A stretch of 64,000 nucleotides of DNA from Copromyces sp. CBS 386.78 (GCA_030685235.1 MU839175.1:109282-173281); one strand, 5' to 3'; positions 48,224 to 61,400 are shown, counted from the first letter of the stretch. Numbers and translations: made by a program. Notes: a model not told the origin generated them from the letters alone.

Positions 48224-51200
48224 AGCCCGGCGAGGTTGAAGAATAATAATATCGAAGTTTTAGGGTAGTAGAGGTAATTGCTAGTAAATATAGCTAATAT
48301 TTCGAAGGAAATTAATAATATAACCGGAATATTTATACTAAAAACCTTTAATAACTTATATATTAATATAGATATATATTCGTACGATAAATTATTCTTC
48401 GATTTAATTAAGTATTAGTGAGTTGGGGCGTTTTGTTAGAATAGATATTAAGATACTTGTGGAATTAAAATATTGAGGAGCGGATCTACTCTAGGGTTGA
48501 ATAGGGGTTGAAGATGGAAAAATATAAGAAGGATAGTATCCCCTTTTAAGTTATAAATAACGAAGTAAGTAAGTAGAGAATAATAAATTGAGTATTAATA
48601 TTCTTACGATCTTTGTAATACTCCCTTTTGAAATTTTTGATTATTTTTATAAAATGCTTTCTATCTTCTTTAATACCGACTTCTAAATCTGTACTTCGCT
48701 ATTTTGAGAAAAGTATAGAGGTAAAACTCTATTTTACCTTTTATCTTTCTTTTTAGTAGTTTTATAATTGTAATTGAATAATTCTATTTAATTTTTTAAA
48801 TAAAATTATTAACTCTAGATCTACTCTTCGCTATATAAGTTTATATAATATAGCCCCGTTCCTTTATTAGTATAGTTTTATTCTATTTTAAATAGTAATA
48901 AAGACGAAATAAGTTTTAAACTCCTAATTAAATTGGCTAATATGAACTTAGGGAGCCTTCGGCCGGGGCTTCTTATAAACGTTAAAATTATCCCTAAAGC
49001 CTTCGGGATATTAATTTAAAAACCGAAATTCGAATAGCGAGAAATTAATCGGTTCTATTAATAACGAAGTCTTTTACTTAATTTATAAGAAACTTTAATT
49101 TTAGATATATATAAATTTCCGTTTCCCTAATAATATTACAATTTATTAGCGACGGTTAATAAAAACTTTAATTTAACAATTTAAAAAGAAAATATTAAAA
49201 CCGAAACGAAGAAAGAAAAAACCGATTTTAATAATAGAATTAAACGAGACCGAACCGGAAAGAATAAAAATAAAACTTCGGAAAGCGAATTTAGATAATA
49301 AAGGCCGAAGGTTAATAGGGCGGTAGAAATCTGCTTTTAATTAATTAACGTTCGGTAATTAAATATTTATAAATTATATAAGGAATTTATTCTCCGGTTG
49401 GTTGAGGTTATCGTAGGACTCTTTACTTTAGTAATCCGGGCTTTTTTTTAGTATTTTTAGGAATTTCGAAGTATTATTAAAAGAGGTAAAGGCGATTAGT
49501 AAGGAAGTGATTAATAGGACCCACTTTTCGGAAAGTTTTAAAATAAAACTATTACAAAATTCCAAAGAGCGACCTAACTTACTAACAATATTAAAATACT
49601 TTTACAAAGAAAATACGGATAAAGAAGGGTAAATTTATACTTTATTAGATAATAATACCAATATTATTAATTATTTTAAATATTAATATAATATTATATA
49701 ATATTTTTACTTTTTTACAATTTACGAATTTATATTATTTAATATATTTAACTTTACTACTTCTTTTAAGGGAACCTTTTTCACTACTTTTCCTCCTATT
49801 ATTACTTCCTTTACCGCTACTAAAATAACTTTTAACGCTATGACCGCCCTCTTCGCTATTAACGCTATTTTTATTTACAATATTATTTTTAAAAAGAAGT
49901 TCGACGGTAAGAAGGTCTTTAAATATTTTAAATTATTCGAAGAAAAAGTCGGGATTTATAAATTCGGTAATGATAAATTTAAAATTACTATTTAGTTTTA
50001 ATAGTATAAGAAGGACCCTAAAAATATTAATAAAAATATTTTCCACAACTTTAAGGCGAAGGGGATTTATACTTAGGATAAATTTATTTAATAATTTAAA
50101 ATAATTTATAAAATTAAAGACTTTAAATAAATTAATAATACTTTTTTTATATTAAAAAAATTCTATGTTAAGTATATCCTTTACGAAAAAAGTAAAATTA
50201 TTAATACTATTTTTACTTATTCGGCGTTATTAGTTCGCTAATCTATTATAAATTAGTATTGTACTAACCGCAATACTATTAAGAATTTCTATTAGAAATT
50301 ATATATTAATATTAAATATATGATTATTTCCTTCTTAAAGAAGTATAAAAATAATATTTATACTATAAAGTAGACCGAATTCTCCTAAGAATTGATTAAA
50401 CTTATAGTTAAATAGTTTAATAATTTAGATATTAGTAAATCCGATAATATTAATAATAGTAAAGAGGAGATCTCTATTAAGAAAAATAAATATAAAAGTA
50501 AATAAATTGTTAATATAGACTCCTCTTCTTTATCGTTTAAGGAAGAAGCTTCCGTAAAAGTCTTTACTAAGAAGATTAGGACTAAAGTTAAAATTATAGT
50601 TAGAAGCGGATCTAATATTACTAAAAATACTATAGAGAAGTTAGCCCAATTAATAAAATAATTTGTAATCGCTTATAACGCTATTATTAACTACTAATTC
50701 TAATAAGCTACTATCCTTAATACTCCCCCTTAGCCTATTACTTATTAACCGACTTAAATTTTAAATATTTATATTAACGCCATTTAAATTAATTAAAATA
50801 CGTTTATTAAAAATAGAGGTAAAAATTATAGAAAATAAGGAGGAACGGGTCTATAGTAGTACTACTATTATAAAAAGACGGGGTATTACTTTATTACCTA
50901 TCCTAAAAAAAATATCGATACCTATTATAATATTTTAATTTAGAAATTATATAATAAAGAGAGGTCTATATTTCTTACTACTTATAAGGGAGCTATATTA
51001 AATTATAACGACCTTATCGATAGGAACCTCTTTAATTATATTTATAATATTAGTACCTTTAGTAAACTAATCCGCTCCTTTATAGCCTTAAGTCCCAAGT
51101 ATATTAATTATAAGGATTTTAAAAAGTAAGAATTTAATTATTAATAATAAAAGGATATTAAGAACCTATTATTTATCCCGTTTTTCGAAGTTCTTTTAGT

Positions 51201-53390
51201 CCTTAAGGGTATTAAAGTACGCTAAAACTAGATTTAGGCCTAAAAGAAATCCGGAACCGCCGTTAATTATAATACAATAGGGGTATTCGATAAATTATAT
51301 AAGCTTTCGTCCTTAGCTAGCGATTAGGTAATCGGCACTTATATTATTTAAACCCGGCCGACTATTTTTATTCAGGTTAAAAAAATTACTAATAATAAAG
51401 AATAAATTTATACCCTTTAAAAGACTACTATTATAACCGCTAGTAAATTAAAGAGGCCTCGGACGGAAAATATTATTTAAGGATCTATAATTATACTTCC
51501 TTTCTTTCGTCCCTTTATATTAGGGGATGCTAATACTATACCTAAATAACCTAATATAATTTTCGAAAATAAAGCCCGTACGTACGAATCTGCTCCTACC
51601 TTTATATTAATACCGATAGTACTAATAATAAAAATAATATTGAAGAAAGTTTTTTTTGTAATAAAGGAGGATAATATTAATTAGTTCCCTATTAAAGAAG
51701 CTAAAATTAAGGATATTATTTCGGAAATAAAGGAGTAGAATTTTATAGTAATTAAATTTATAAATACTAAGGTTACCGTTACCGTCGAAAATATTATTCG
51801 TAATAATTTTACTAACGTTAGAATTATTTATAATTAGGTCGAATAACTTTCGGGCGTCCTTTATAATAAAGATAGGATCCTTAGGGTATAGTTTAAATAT
51901 TATAGCAATACTACCCCCAATAATAGTTTTAAAACTAATAAATTCGTTTTTATTATATTAATAGGAATTTAAATTAATAGTATATTTATTAATAGGTAGA
52001 ATTCTATAAAAATACTATTAATTAATTTTATAGAAGTTATTAAACGAAGAGGAGATCTATTATTTAAACGGTTTAATTTTAGCGAAAATATTTTTTCTAT
52101 ATTCGAATAGCGGAATTTTAGTAATTAGAAGAGGAATAGATCCGCTCTTACCCATATTATTTCACTTTACAATATTTTAATATTAGTAATTAATTATATA
52201 AAATTTATTAATAAATTTCTTTTGTTTAGAAGAAATATAACCCGTTTTATTCTTTTACCTACGCTTTACATTTCTATTAAATATAAGGGAAATAAGAAGG
52301 AAATAATTCTTTTAGATATAGGGGTTAAGTATAATATTATTAATAAAGTATTAGTTAATAATTTAGGTTTTTAAAGTATTTCTATTTAAATTATTAATAT
52401 CGATATTAATAGAGGTAGGAGGGAATTCTTTAGTAAAATATATAAAAATGTTTATTTATTCGATAAAGGAAGAGAGGTTTATTTTTTTATTACCGAATAA
52501 GCTTTACCTAATTATAATATTATTTTAGGGTTATTATTTTTTTAGGATATTAATATTTATATAATTTACAATAAGGGAGGAAAGAATTATACAATTATAA
52601 CCTTAAAAGGGGTAGTAATTTGTATTGCATTAATTATTAATTTAGAAATTTTAAGGGAGGACCGATAGCAGGTTTAATTCTCCTATTATAATTATATTTT
52701 CGAATATTTGTAGAGAAAAGGAGGATTCAAAAATATAAGGAGGAGAAATAATTAAATTATTTAAATAAATAAAATTTAAAGAGGATAATAAACGGATATT
52801 ACTATTACTAAATATAATAGCCAATTAATTATTAGATTTTTTATAAATAAAAAAGGATAGATATAAAGAATTGTAAGAAGTTTGGAGAAGGATTATAAAA
52901 AATAATTAGGAAGAGGTATAGATTTTTAGGTAAGTTTATTAACGTATAAGGAGGACTTTAGTAAAGTTATTAAAGGAGGTTAGTATTTATAAGGAAGGAT
53001 TTTTTAAAGGAAAATTAAAAGTAATAGTATAAATTTATATAATATATAAGCGGGTAAATTAAAAGGTTAATATAATTAATAACGCGGTTTTTAATAATTT
53101 AAAATTAGATAGGGATTTAAATTGGAAAATAAAGAGGTTAAAAATAATAAAGGAGTAGATTATTAATTTATTTAAAAATTTCAGTTTAGAATAGGATTAG
53201 TATATTATTTTAAAGTTTACAGAATTAATCTATAAGTTGAGGTTAATAGAAGAGCGATTTTAGGTTATATTTAAGAAAGTTTAAGATATTTTTAACGAAA
53301 GAAAAATTAAGCTTTTTATTTATATTTTTTATAATAGGGAATAAATTTTAGCTTAGGATTTTATAGAGTATAGTAAATTATATCCCGATA
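48224..53390 (+). mobile_element. 5' portion of Ty3/gypsy-like retroelement 2, RIP-degraded (boundaries unclear)
   Basis: Upstream of the clear RT at 53.4 kb lies RIP-mutated DNA with gag-like charged frames around 49.8-50.9 kb and a protease position at about 52.3 kb (a hydrophobic frame containing LLDIGVKYNIIN-like sequence, compare the xDSGAxxNxI protease motif). I could not locate the 5' LTR; the region 48.2-49.6 may belong to it or to something else. Confidence 0.5.
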
Positions 53391-53898
53391 TTATTCCCCT
53401 TTAATAAATCTGTACTATCCTTTATTCCGCTTAGTAATTAAAATCCATTCCGATATTAAAGGCTCTCTATATTAAAGTATATAATTTATTAAAGGATAGG
53501 ATTAAAAAAGGGATTTTGGAGGAAAGTTATATAATATATTGTAATAATTGGTTTTTAGTTATAAAAAAAGATAGGGGTCTACGCTTAGTTAACGATATTT
53601 AAAAAATTAATAAAGTAATATTAAAGGATATTAACTTACTACCGGGTTATAAAGAATTTAATAAAATTTTTAGAAGTTATAAGATAATATCCCTATTAGA
53701 CTTTTTTTTTAAGTACGATTAAATCCCCTTCGAAAAAGCTAATCGGGATATTACTACTTTTACGACCCCTTTTACCCTATTTCGGATAACTATTCTACTA
53801 TAAGGAAATATTAATTTTATTATATAATTTATAAGAACTATAATTCGAATATTCTATAATTTAATCCTTAATATTTACTAACTATACTTCGACGATAT
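53391..53898 (+). pseudogene. Retroelement 2 reverse transcriptase, first part
   Basis: The mutated frame reads NWFLVIKKDRGLRLVNDI, then LLPGYKEFN, SLLDFF.KYD (motif A), FTTPFTLFR, and YFDDIYI (motif C with both catalytic Asp still coded). These are standard Ty3/gypsy RT motifs. The frame is cut inside the YFDD box neighbourhood by the MULE E6 and continues at 57504. Confidence 0.88.
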
Positions 53899-53906
53899 TT
53901 ATATTA

Positions 53907-56900
53907 GAGAAACGCTATCTGCACCGCTGCAAAACTCTCACTGCACCGCCGCCCCACCCTCGCCCCATCTCTCCCGCGCGCTAATGCACCCCAAAATTTT
54001 TGAGCCAATCAAATCGCTCGCATCCAGATCGTAGTGCACACTCTACTTCGCACTTGTATTCTTTCATACATTTCACACCAAAAATCTGGGCATTACATTC
54101 TTTCACGAAATGTCACGTGCCCGCACCCAGATATACACCCAGATTGGCCACTTTACAGCGCACTTTACAGCGCACTTAGCGGTACGGTCGCACATCACAC
54201 AGTCGCACATCGCTCAATTGAGATCGCTCAATTAAGCGATCAATCAATCGCACTCAATCTACATTAATCCATACAATAATAATCTATCAGAAATCTATCG
54301 TATAATCGCTCAGTCTCCTGCCAGAAGGCTCCCAGAGTTACTGCTGTGTGCCAGCAATACGTGTGCTACGCCGTATGCCCTGCGTGCCAGTAGGAGTGCT
54401 GGCAGGAGTGCTTCCTCCTCCTCTCGCAGTGCCAGCAGTGTAACCTCCTCGTCCCCGTATAGATCTGCCACCTCTCTCTGTATCTCCTCCTCTTGTACTG
54501 CTACGAGGGCGGCCTCGTCCCCTCGTCTGTATGCCAGCTGGACCGCGGCAGTCAGCCTCATCAGCCTGCTCAAAGTCTACGCCCTCCCATGCAGACACGT
54601 TTCGCTGGATAGATGGCGCCACTCGTGTCGAGGTAGTAGGGTTTCGGCCTGCCCTGGGCTGGCGGCCACGGCTGGGCTGCAGGCGAGGCCGTCCTCGAGG
54701 TCGTGATAGTTGCGCTGGCGCAGTTGAGGGAGGGGGAGCTTGAGTGTTGACCGGCGCAGTCAACTGGGGAGCACGAGGATCAGCAGCAAATGGTGCGCTG
54801 TTTCGAGGGCGGCCTTTGAGCTTCGTCACCTTATCGAACTCCTGATATTGTAGATACTCATCGTCGTCATCGAGGGATCTGGTAAGCCACCAGTACGGGT
54901 GAAAGTCTAGTTTGTCGAGTCTGAATGGCTTCGATCGGTCGAGTATGCGTTCGAGTATCGTATGCGAACATGGCAAGCCAAACTGTGCGGTAAATTTGCC
55001 CGTACATGGCTCCAGCTCGTCGGGGTATGGATTGGCATCCGTAGGAACAGCACCGAGTGCGATATGGCGCTGGTGAGCGACCTTCTTGAGCGCTAACCAG
55101 GAGACCTGTCTGGGAGCAGTACCGCACCAATCTTTATTGAGAAACTCGTTCATTGTACGAGTCTTCTCCTTTGCAACCCTCTCATCTATCCTCTTTTTCA
55201 TTGCGGCGACGAGCTTGAAACTCTGTTGGATCGTTGCGATAACCGTGCTATTGCCTGTAAAAAACGCATAAAGATGTTAGAATCAGTGTGAAATATATGG
55301 GGGGAACATGGGTTGGCATGGGTATCAAGGCTGGACTTTACCAGTGACAACGAAACTCTTAAAGTTACGGTTAGCTGACTCAACTGGCGATGTGGTACGA
55401 TGGCCAAAGTTGAGCCTCTCGTTGATATAACACGTGGCCCATTCCTCCTTCACGGTTATATACGTCTCTTTCAAGTACGTGATGATCGCTGTTTGCTGCG
55501 AGAAGTAATTGCAGAGCCTCTCAAAGGCGGTGTTGAAGTCATCTTCAGTATACGCATAGCATGTATGCTTCCAGAGGGTGTAAAGTCCAGCTCGTGAATA
55601 CTCTACAGTATCGGGTAGAGGTTCCAAGTTATCCGTGCCGTCTGCTAAGCGGTTCAGACTGCTGACTACCTCTCGATCTTCATCGTCAAGATCTTCTAGA
55701 CTCGCCGCATTGCTGGGTTGCGCTGGCGCAGGCTGGGCCGATGTTGATGCCGATATTTCTCGCTGGAGTTGTGCCTGTGTTGCAGCGGCATGAGCATTGG
55801 TAACCTGGGCGGCGACCTTCCTATCCCATTTGCGCTTGATGTTCAACACCACGTTCTTGTTGATATGGAAGATACACAGCTGGGATCTGGCTTCTGGATA
55901 GACTCGCTTGATGGCTACCCTCATTGCCGTGTCGTAATCCGTGATGGTTACCAGCGGTTTAGCAGCGCCAATGGCTTGACGACGAGCATTGACTTGGTCC
56001 ATCAACCAGTCAAATCCCTCTTGCCGCTCGTTGTCAACAAGGCCAAATCCGCAGCTAAAGGCATGCCCAGTGCCAGTCATACCGATAATCTGGAAGAAGG
56101 CGAGCCCCTTATTGTTAGTTTTGTACGTATTATCGTACATCTGCACGTATGACCAGTGCCGCCAGCACTCCTCTCCCCAGGGATCGGTCCAGAAGATAGC
56201 GGTTGGCTTAGTCTCAGCTGTATCTGCCCAGTTAACCTCAAAGTGGATCTTACTCTCTGTGAGAAACTTCATAGTCTGTTGAAACGGGGTATACCCAGCC
56301 ATGGCCTCCTTTTTGAGCTTGTAACGCAGGTTTTCCAACTGTCTAGTCGTGAAATATAGGTCTGGGAACCGCTGCTCCAACTCGACGGCGATCTCACGGT
56401 TGCGTATACCAGGTCGGTCGATGTACATGGCCACCAGAGCTTTGTGCTCAGCTTTGAACACTCCGTAGATCTGTGTTTTATTGGTGGGAGGATGGGTGTG
56501 TTCTTCATGGCCTTCTCGCAGTTCAAAAGTCCACCTCCTGTCGTTGCATTTCAATGCCTTGGCATACCCCTGCTAAGAGTATCCCTGTTTGGCTGTTGAT
56601 GTAGAACGAGAGTGGGCGCCGGATTTGCGAATGGGGCCATTTGCACATACGAAATAAAGACGAGTATGACCAAACTCCTTTACCGTATTGCTGGAGCGGC
56701 CTTTTACCACATTGTAACCAAGCTCTCTTGCCCACTTTTGAACAGCTGTAACCAGTTGATCGAGCTTCTCATACTGGGTGTTGAAAACGGCATGGTCGCT
56801 GTGCTCATGGCGGCGAGAGGAGGGGGGCTCGTGCGGCTCGTCTTCTTGATCGCTGGGCTGGTCCTCATACTCGTTATCGATATCCATGGGTTGCGCTGAG

Positions 56901-57495
56901 GTAGGCTCGCTGGGGGGCTCGCTGAGCTCGATAGCGGTCTCTGGGGTATCGCCTGTTGAGGGGGTTGTTGAGGGTCTCAGACTGGGGTCGATGAGAGAAA
57001 GGTCGACTTGACTGGGGGGGGCGCCACGGTCGCGTGCGCCCGTCGGCTGGGTCGCTGCATCGGCCATCTGCGTCACGATTAGCTAGGGAAATATATAGAA
57101 AAGATGACGGATTATTTCTTACCGTTGACAGATGCCAGCGCTTTATTTACTTGGGGATATCTCGTAATGCGCGCGATGGTGGTTTGATTGATTATGAGGG
57201 TGATGATGGTGATGGTGGAGGAAGCGATGCGATGCGACGATGCAAATCGCTAAGTGTAACGATTACGAAATCTGGCCTGTGCAGGGGTTTGAATGTGTAA
57301 TGGGCTGTAATCTGGGGGCTTGGCGGGCGCGGTACGGTTTGCTGACGCCAAGAACAGGACCGTGGAGACCCAGAATGGATGCGAGCGATTGGATTGGCTC
57401 AAAAATTTTTGGGGTGCATTAGCGCACCTTGGCGCGCGGGAAGGGCGGGGCGGCGGTGCAGTGAGAGTTTTGCAGCGGTGCAGATAGCGTTTCTC
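53907..57495 (-). mobile_element. Near-intact autonomous-type Mutator-like element E6 (3,589 bp)
   Basis: Inverted ends of about 45 bp (GAGAAACGCTATCTGCACCG) and a perfect 8-bp duplication TTATATTA (53899-53906, 57496-57503). Composition is balanced and CA/TG are frequent, in full contrast to both flanks, so it inserted after the RIP of its surroundings or escaped it. It carries one gene on the minus strand, a MULE transposase. Directly inside each TIR lies the family block GCGCGCTAATGCACCCC-AAAATTTTTGAGCC. It is inserted in the YFDD region of a retroelement RT. Confidence 0.95.
54338..57076 (-). CDS. MULE transposase with AT-hook-like tail; one in-frame TAG
   Basis: Exon 1 57076-55342, intron 55341-55255 (GTAAAG donor, TTCTAAC branch site, TTTTTACAG acceptor), exon 2 55254-54338; 883 codons. 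The N-terminus is acidic and disordered, followed by a DNA-binding segment (TRLYFVCANGP ... NDRRWTFELREGHEEHTHPP, FAR1/WRKY-like). The MULE catalytic domain has Asp about 315 (MYDNTYKTN), Asp about 380 (VTITDYDTAM, with CIFHINKNV after it) and Glu about 566 (TTSPVESANRNFK). A SWIM-like motif follows (CTGKFTAQFGLPCSH), and the tail has AT-hook-like RGRPR repeats (RPRGRPRLQP, RGRGRPRSS). Codon 168 (56575-56573) is TAG where CAG is likely ancestral, a RIP-type C-to-T. The rest is open, so the copy is one transition from intact, unless readthrough occurs. Confidence 0.9.
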
Positions 57496-57503
57496 TTATA
57501 TTA

Positions 57504-57834
57504 AAGGATTTTAATTAAATTACAATAAGGAGCGGATTAATATTAAGGGAATTTGGAAATATATATTAAAATATTTTATAAATATTAATAAAGTGTTTTT
57601 TAATATTAAATTAATTAGAAGAACGATTATAATTATTAAATTATAATAATATTAAAGGGAAGTAATATTAATCGGGTATTTATATATACCCGAAGGGAGA
57701 ATATTAAATAAAGATAAAATTATTAAAATTAATAAGTAGACTTATTATAAGGAGGATCTTAATAAGAAAAGGAAGGGCGTAGAAGAAATTTATTCTTTCT
57801 TAGGTATTATAGGGTATTATAGGATTTAAATTAA
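57504..57834 (+). pseudogene. Retroelement 2 RT, middle part
   Basis: Continues from 53898: reads GYLYIPEGRIL, then KKRKGVEEIYSFLGIIGYYR, matching the EVRAFLGxxGYYR segment at the RT end. Cut again by element E7. Confidence 0.82.
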
Positions 57835-58270
57835 GAGAAACTCTATCCGCACGTAGATAAAACTCTATCCGCACGTGGAAAAAAAAAGAAATTTCAATAT
57901 CTTTTTTTAAAGTACCAAGAGGTCTAAAGGAAACCAAAAGTATATCATATTTTTGCTATTTTTTTTCTCTACCCAACAATCCTTTTTTGAAGAACGTATA
58001 TATCGTGTAGCGTAGGAAAACCTCTAGGAAAGTAAGCTATTATAAATAAATAATTAGGAAGATTAAATATTAAAATGCTAAGAAATTAGGATTTAGGTAA
58101 CGCCTAAAGCTATAAAATTAGTAGTTAGTTCGAAAAATTCGTCAAAAATCAGCGAGTAATTTGGTACTACTTTCAGTTTCACATACTCAGGTTTGACTAA
58201 GTTATAGTTAAAAAGCAAAAGTGGATCCACGTGCGGATAGAGTTTTATCCACGTGCGGATAGAGCTTCTC
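57835..58270. mobile_element. MULE-type miniature element E7 (436 bp)
   Basis: Ends GAGAAACTCTATCCGCACGT / inverted GAGAAGCTCTATCCGCACGT, each with a second copy of CTCTATCCGCACGT about 22 bp further in. Target duplication TAAATTAA (57827-57834, 58271-58278). The interior shares nothing obvious with the other elements and has no gene. It is less RIP-marked than its host. Confidence 0.9.
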
Positions 58271-58335
58271 TAAATTAAAGGTTTTAATATTATTATAATC
58301 CCCCTTTATATATTAATAAAGAAGGGTATTAAATA

Positions 58336-59590
58336 GAGAAAGTCTTTTCGGACTGTAAAGAAAGTCTTCAGGCACTGTCGCCCCACCCTTCCCGCGCGCC
58401 AAGGCGCGCTAATGTATCCCAAATTTTTTAAACTAATTAAATCGCTCGTATCTAGATTGCAGTCCATACTTTACATTACAATTGTATTCTTTTATAGATT
58501 TCACACCAGAAATCTGGGCATTACATTATGAAATGTCACGTGCCCAGCCCACCCAGATGTGCACCCAGATTGGCCACTTTACAGCGCACTTTATAGCGCA
58601 CTTAGCGGTACGGTCGCACATCGCACGGTCGTACATCGCTCAATTGAGTGATTAATCTATATTAATCTATATAATAATAATCTATCTACCTTACCTAATA
58701 TCTATTATGTAATCGCTTAATCTAACTGCTAGCGAGCCTCCTAGAACCTTATTTACTAGCCTTGTGTGCCAGCTATACGTGTACTGCGCCGTGTGACCTG
58801 CGTGCTAGCAGGAGTGCTGCTTCCTCCTCCTTTGCCCCGGGTAGCGCTGCCTCCCCTCTCTCCTCCTCCCTTACCTTTCTGTGTATTTCTTCCTCTTGTA
58901 TTGCCGCGAGGTCGGCCTTGTCCCCTCGTTTGTGGTTCGTAGTCGGCCCTATCCTCTTCTTCTAAGTTAATATCCTCCTATAAAGACTGGTTTTGGTGGA
59001 TGGAAGGCGTTAAGCGCGTCGAAGTTGTAAGCTAACGGCCGCGAGAAGGCTTTAAAACGTTGCTTCGTCCCGGGGGACGGCTACGAGGGCGAGGTTGTAA
59101 TGCTTGCACACGCGTTGGAGCTGTCGAAGGCGGGGGAGTTTAGGTATTAACTAGCGTAGTCAACCGGGGAGCACGAGGTTTTAGCGCGAAGGGGGCATTA
59201 TTTTATACCATTAATAAATGCCAGCGCTTTGTTTACTTGGTGATATTTCGTAATGCGCGCGATGGTGGTTTGATTGATTATAGGGAAGATAGTGATGGTG
59301 ATGGTAGAGGAAGCGATGCGATGCGACGATGCTTGCAAATCGCTGTATAATGATAGATTACTGGATTGGTCAGTGTAGTACGAAATCTGGGTGTAATAGG
59401 TTGAAATTTAGGGGCTTAGCGGGCGCGGTACGGTTTGCTAACGCTAAGAATAGGAGCGTGGAGATTTAGAGTAGATGCGAGCGATTTAATTGGTTCAAAA
59501 ATTTTGGAGTGCATTAGCGCGCCTTGGCGCGCGGGAAGGGTGGGGCGACAGTGCCTAAAGACTTTCTCTACAGTCTGAAAAGACTTTCTC
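58336..59590 (-). mobile_element. MULE E8, internally deleted relative of E6 (1,255 bp)
   Basis: Ends GAGAAAGTCTTTTCGGACTG and inverted copy; target duplication ATTAAATA (58328-58335, 59591-59598). The interior has both outer parts of E6: the last part of the transposase gene (58.75-59.15 kb aligns with 54.33-54.75 kb) and the promoter-side region (59.21-59.5 kb aligns with 57.12-57.4 kb). The catalytic middle is missing. The TIR belongs to the E2/E3/E5 type rather than to that of E6, although the bodies match. Moderately RIP-mutated. Confidence 0.9.
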
Positions 59591-59598
59591 ATTAAATA

Positions 59599-60180
59599 AT
59601 AGTAGATTGAAAACGAATAATTTATAATAGAGTATTTTTAATATTTAATTACTATAGTACCGATCTTCGCTATATTAGTCTACGACGATGAGTATTATAA
59701 GATAATTTACTTTATAGTAAATATATTATTAGAAGGTTAGGGAGTAATTTTAAAGTAGATTAACCCCGACGGAAAAAGATACTTATATTATTTCGAGAGT
59801 AGAATTTGGTCCGATATTAAAAAATACTATAATACTATAAAGAAGGAATTTTAGGGTTTTCTTTACGCTTTAAAACGGTTAAAAAAGTAATTATTTAGTA
59901 TTTATTTCGTTATTAAAATTAATACTATAATCCTAATCTATTAATTAAACGGTATTATTAGCGATATCCTTGGAATATTATTAATATAGTAGATCGCTTA
60001 GATTAAACTTTTTAACTTTAAGGTTAAATATATCCCTGGTTCTAAGAATATAGTAGTTAACAATTTATTTTATAAGTTATTAAAGCTTTCTAATCTATAT
60101 AAGAAGGAGTATAAGGAGGATATTAACGATTTTGTTAATACGTAGATTTATTCTAGTTAAACCAATAAATTTAATAAGCT
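59599..60180 (+). pseudogene. Retroelement 2 RNase H
   Basis: Reads TDLRYISLRRW, then YYNTIKKEF.GFLYALKRLK and IKLFNFKVKYIPGSKNIVVN, corresponding to VDAS..GWG, KYDxxKRE and the VRHVPGxxNxxAD end motif of retroelement RNase H. RIP-inactivated. Confidence 0.85.
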
Positions 60181-61400
60181 AATTTTGAAAGGAAATTGGT
60201 TAAAATAATCGGGAGAAATTATTAAATACTTAATAACCTTTAAAATACTTATACGCTTAAAGGGTATAATTATAAAACGTTAATTCTATAATAACGCTTT
60301 TAAATTTATAATTTAAAATAATATTCTTTAATTACGGCTAGCTATTTTAATATAGGTTCTCCGACGATTTATTAATAATTTAAAGGAACGTTAGTAAATT
60401 ATAACCCGCTATTATAACGAAGTAGGTTATTAAGGCTATAAAAGAATATATTAGCGTATTATTAAATATTATTATTGGAAGGGTATATATATTTAAGTTG
60501 AGGAAATAATCTACTCTTACCCCTAATATTAAATATTTAACCCGAAATATTTTAAGGATAGCTATTGCTAATTTTACCCTAGTTCTTATTTTTTTGGGAA
60601 ATAGACGCTAGATATTTAATACTTTCTAGGACTAAACGATAAGAAAATTCCCCTTTTAAAAGCCCGAAACGATTTTATAAATTATATTAAAGCGATATTT
60701 CTTCTTAATACTACATTTATAAGGGTGAAAGTATTTTTTAAATAATTGTTCTTAAAGTGGGGATACCTTTTTATAATTTTGGTAGATAGCGGTCTAGAAT
60801 TTTAAAAAGTTATAATAAAATATTTATTTTAATTTAGGATCTTTCAAAAATATATTACACTTTATAATTTTAGGGTTAATAATACGAACGAATAAGGGTA
60901 TACAACAATCGCCTTTTTACTAATAAAGATAACCGACAGTAAAAATACCAATTAGAAAAAATATTTCCCTTATATCCTTTTCGCCGATTATATAATTATT
61001 AGAAGAAACTACGGATATATATTTTTTTAATTTATATATAGTTATAACCCTATTTCCCTTATTGAATTTAATTTATTATCTTAGCGGGTTACTAATTAGA
61101 AAAGTGATAATAGGCAAATGATTAGAGAGGAACTGATTTATATAGTCATTAAAATATATAAGGATATTAAATATAGGTTTATTTGGGTAATAGAAAAAGT
61201 CGTTATAGTAAAGGAAGTAGTAGTTAATTATTATAATAAGTAAGACTAACGAAAAATACGATTTAAAACATTTAAATTAAAGTTAACAATTTGGTTTTAA
61301 AATATAATAGTATTCGTAGGATTAATATAAATTTTATACGGAAGTTATTTTATCGTTAGCAAGGACTTTATTATATATATTAGATTTCCGTTTTAGGAAA
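60181..61400 (+). pseudogene. Retroelement 2 integrase
   Basis: Reads NEVGY.GYKRIY and IIKYYYWKGIYI (HxxxGHxG...RYYWxGM zinc-binding region), then KARNDFINYIKAIFL and WGYLFIILVDSGLEF (integrase core, ARDDLTGW and DGGxEF type). Stops throughout. Confidence 0.8.

Noticed and set aside
56574..56660. Intron from GTATGT to CTTAGCAG that would remove the TAG of the MULE transposase
   Set aside because: It would delete the FVCANG segment expected in the DNA-binding region, has no good branch site, and the donor is not kept in the degraded copy E3.
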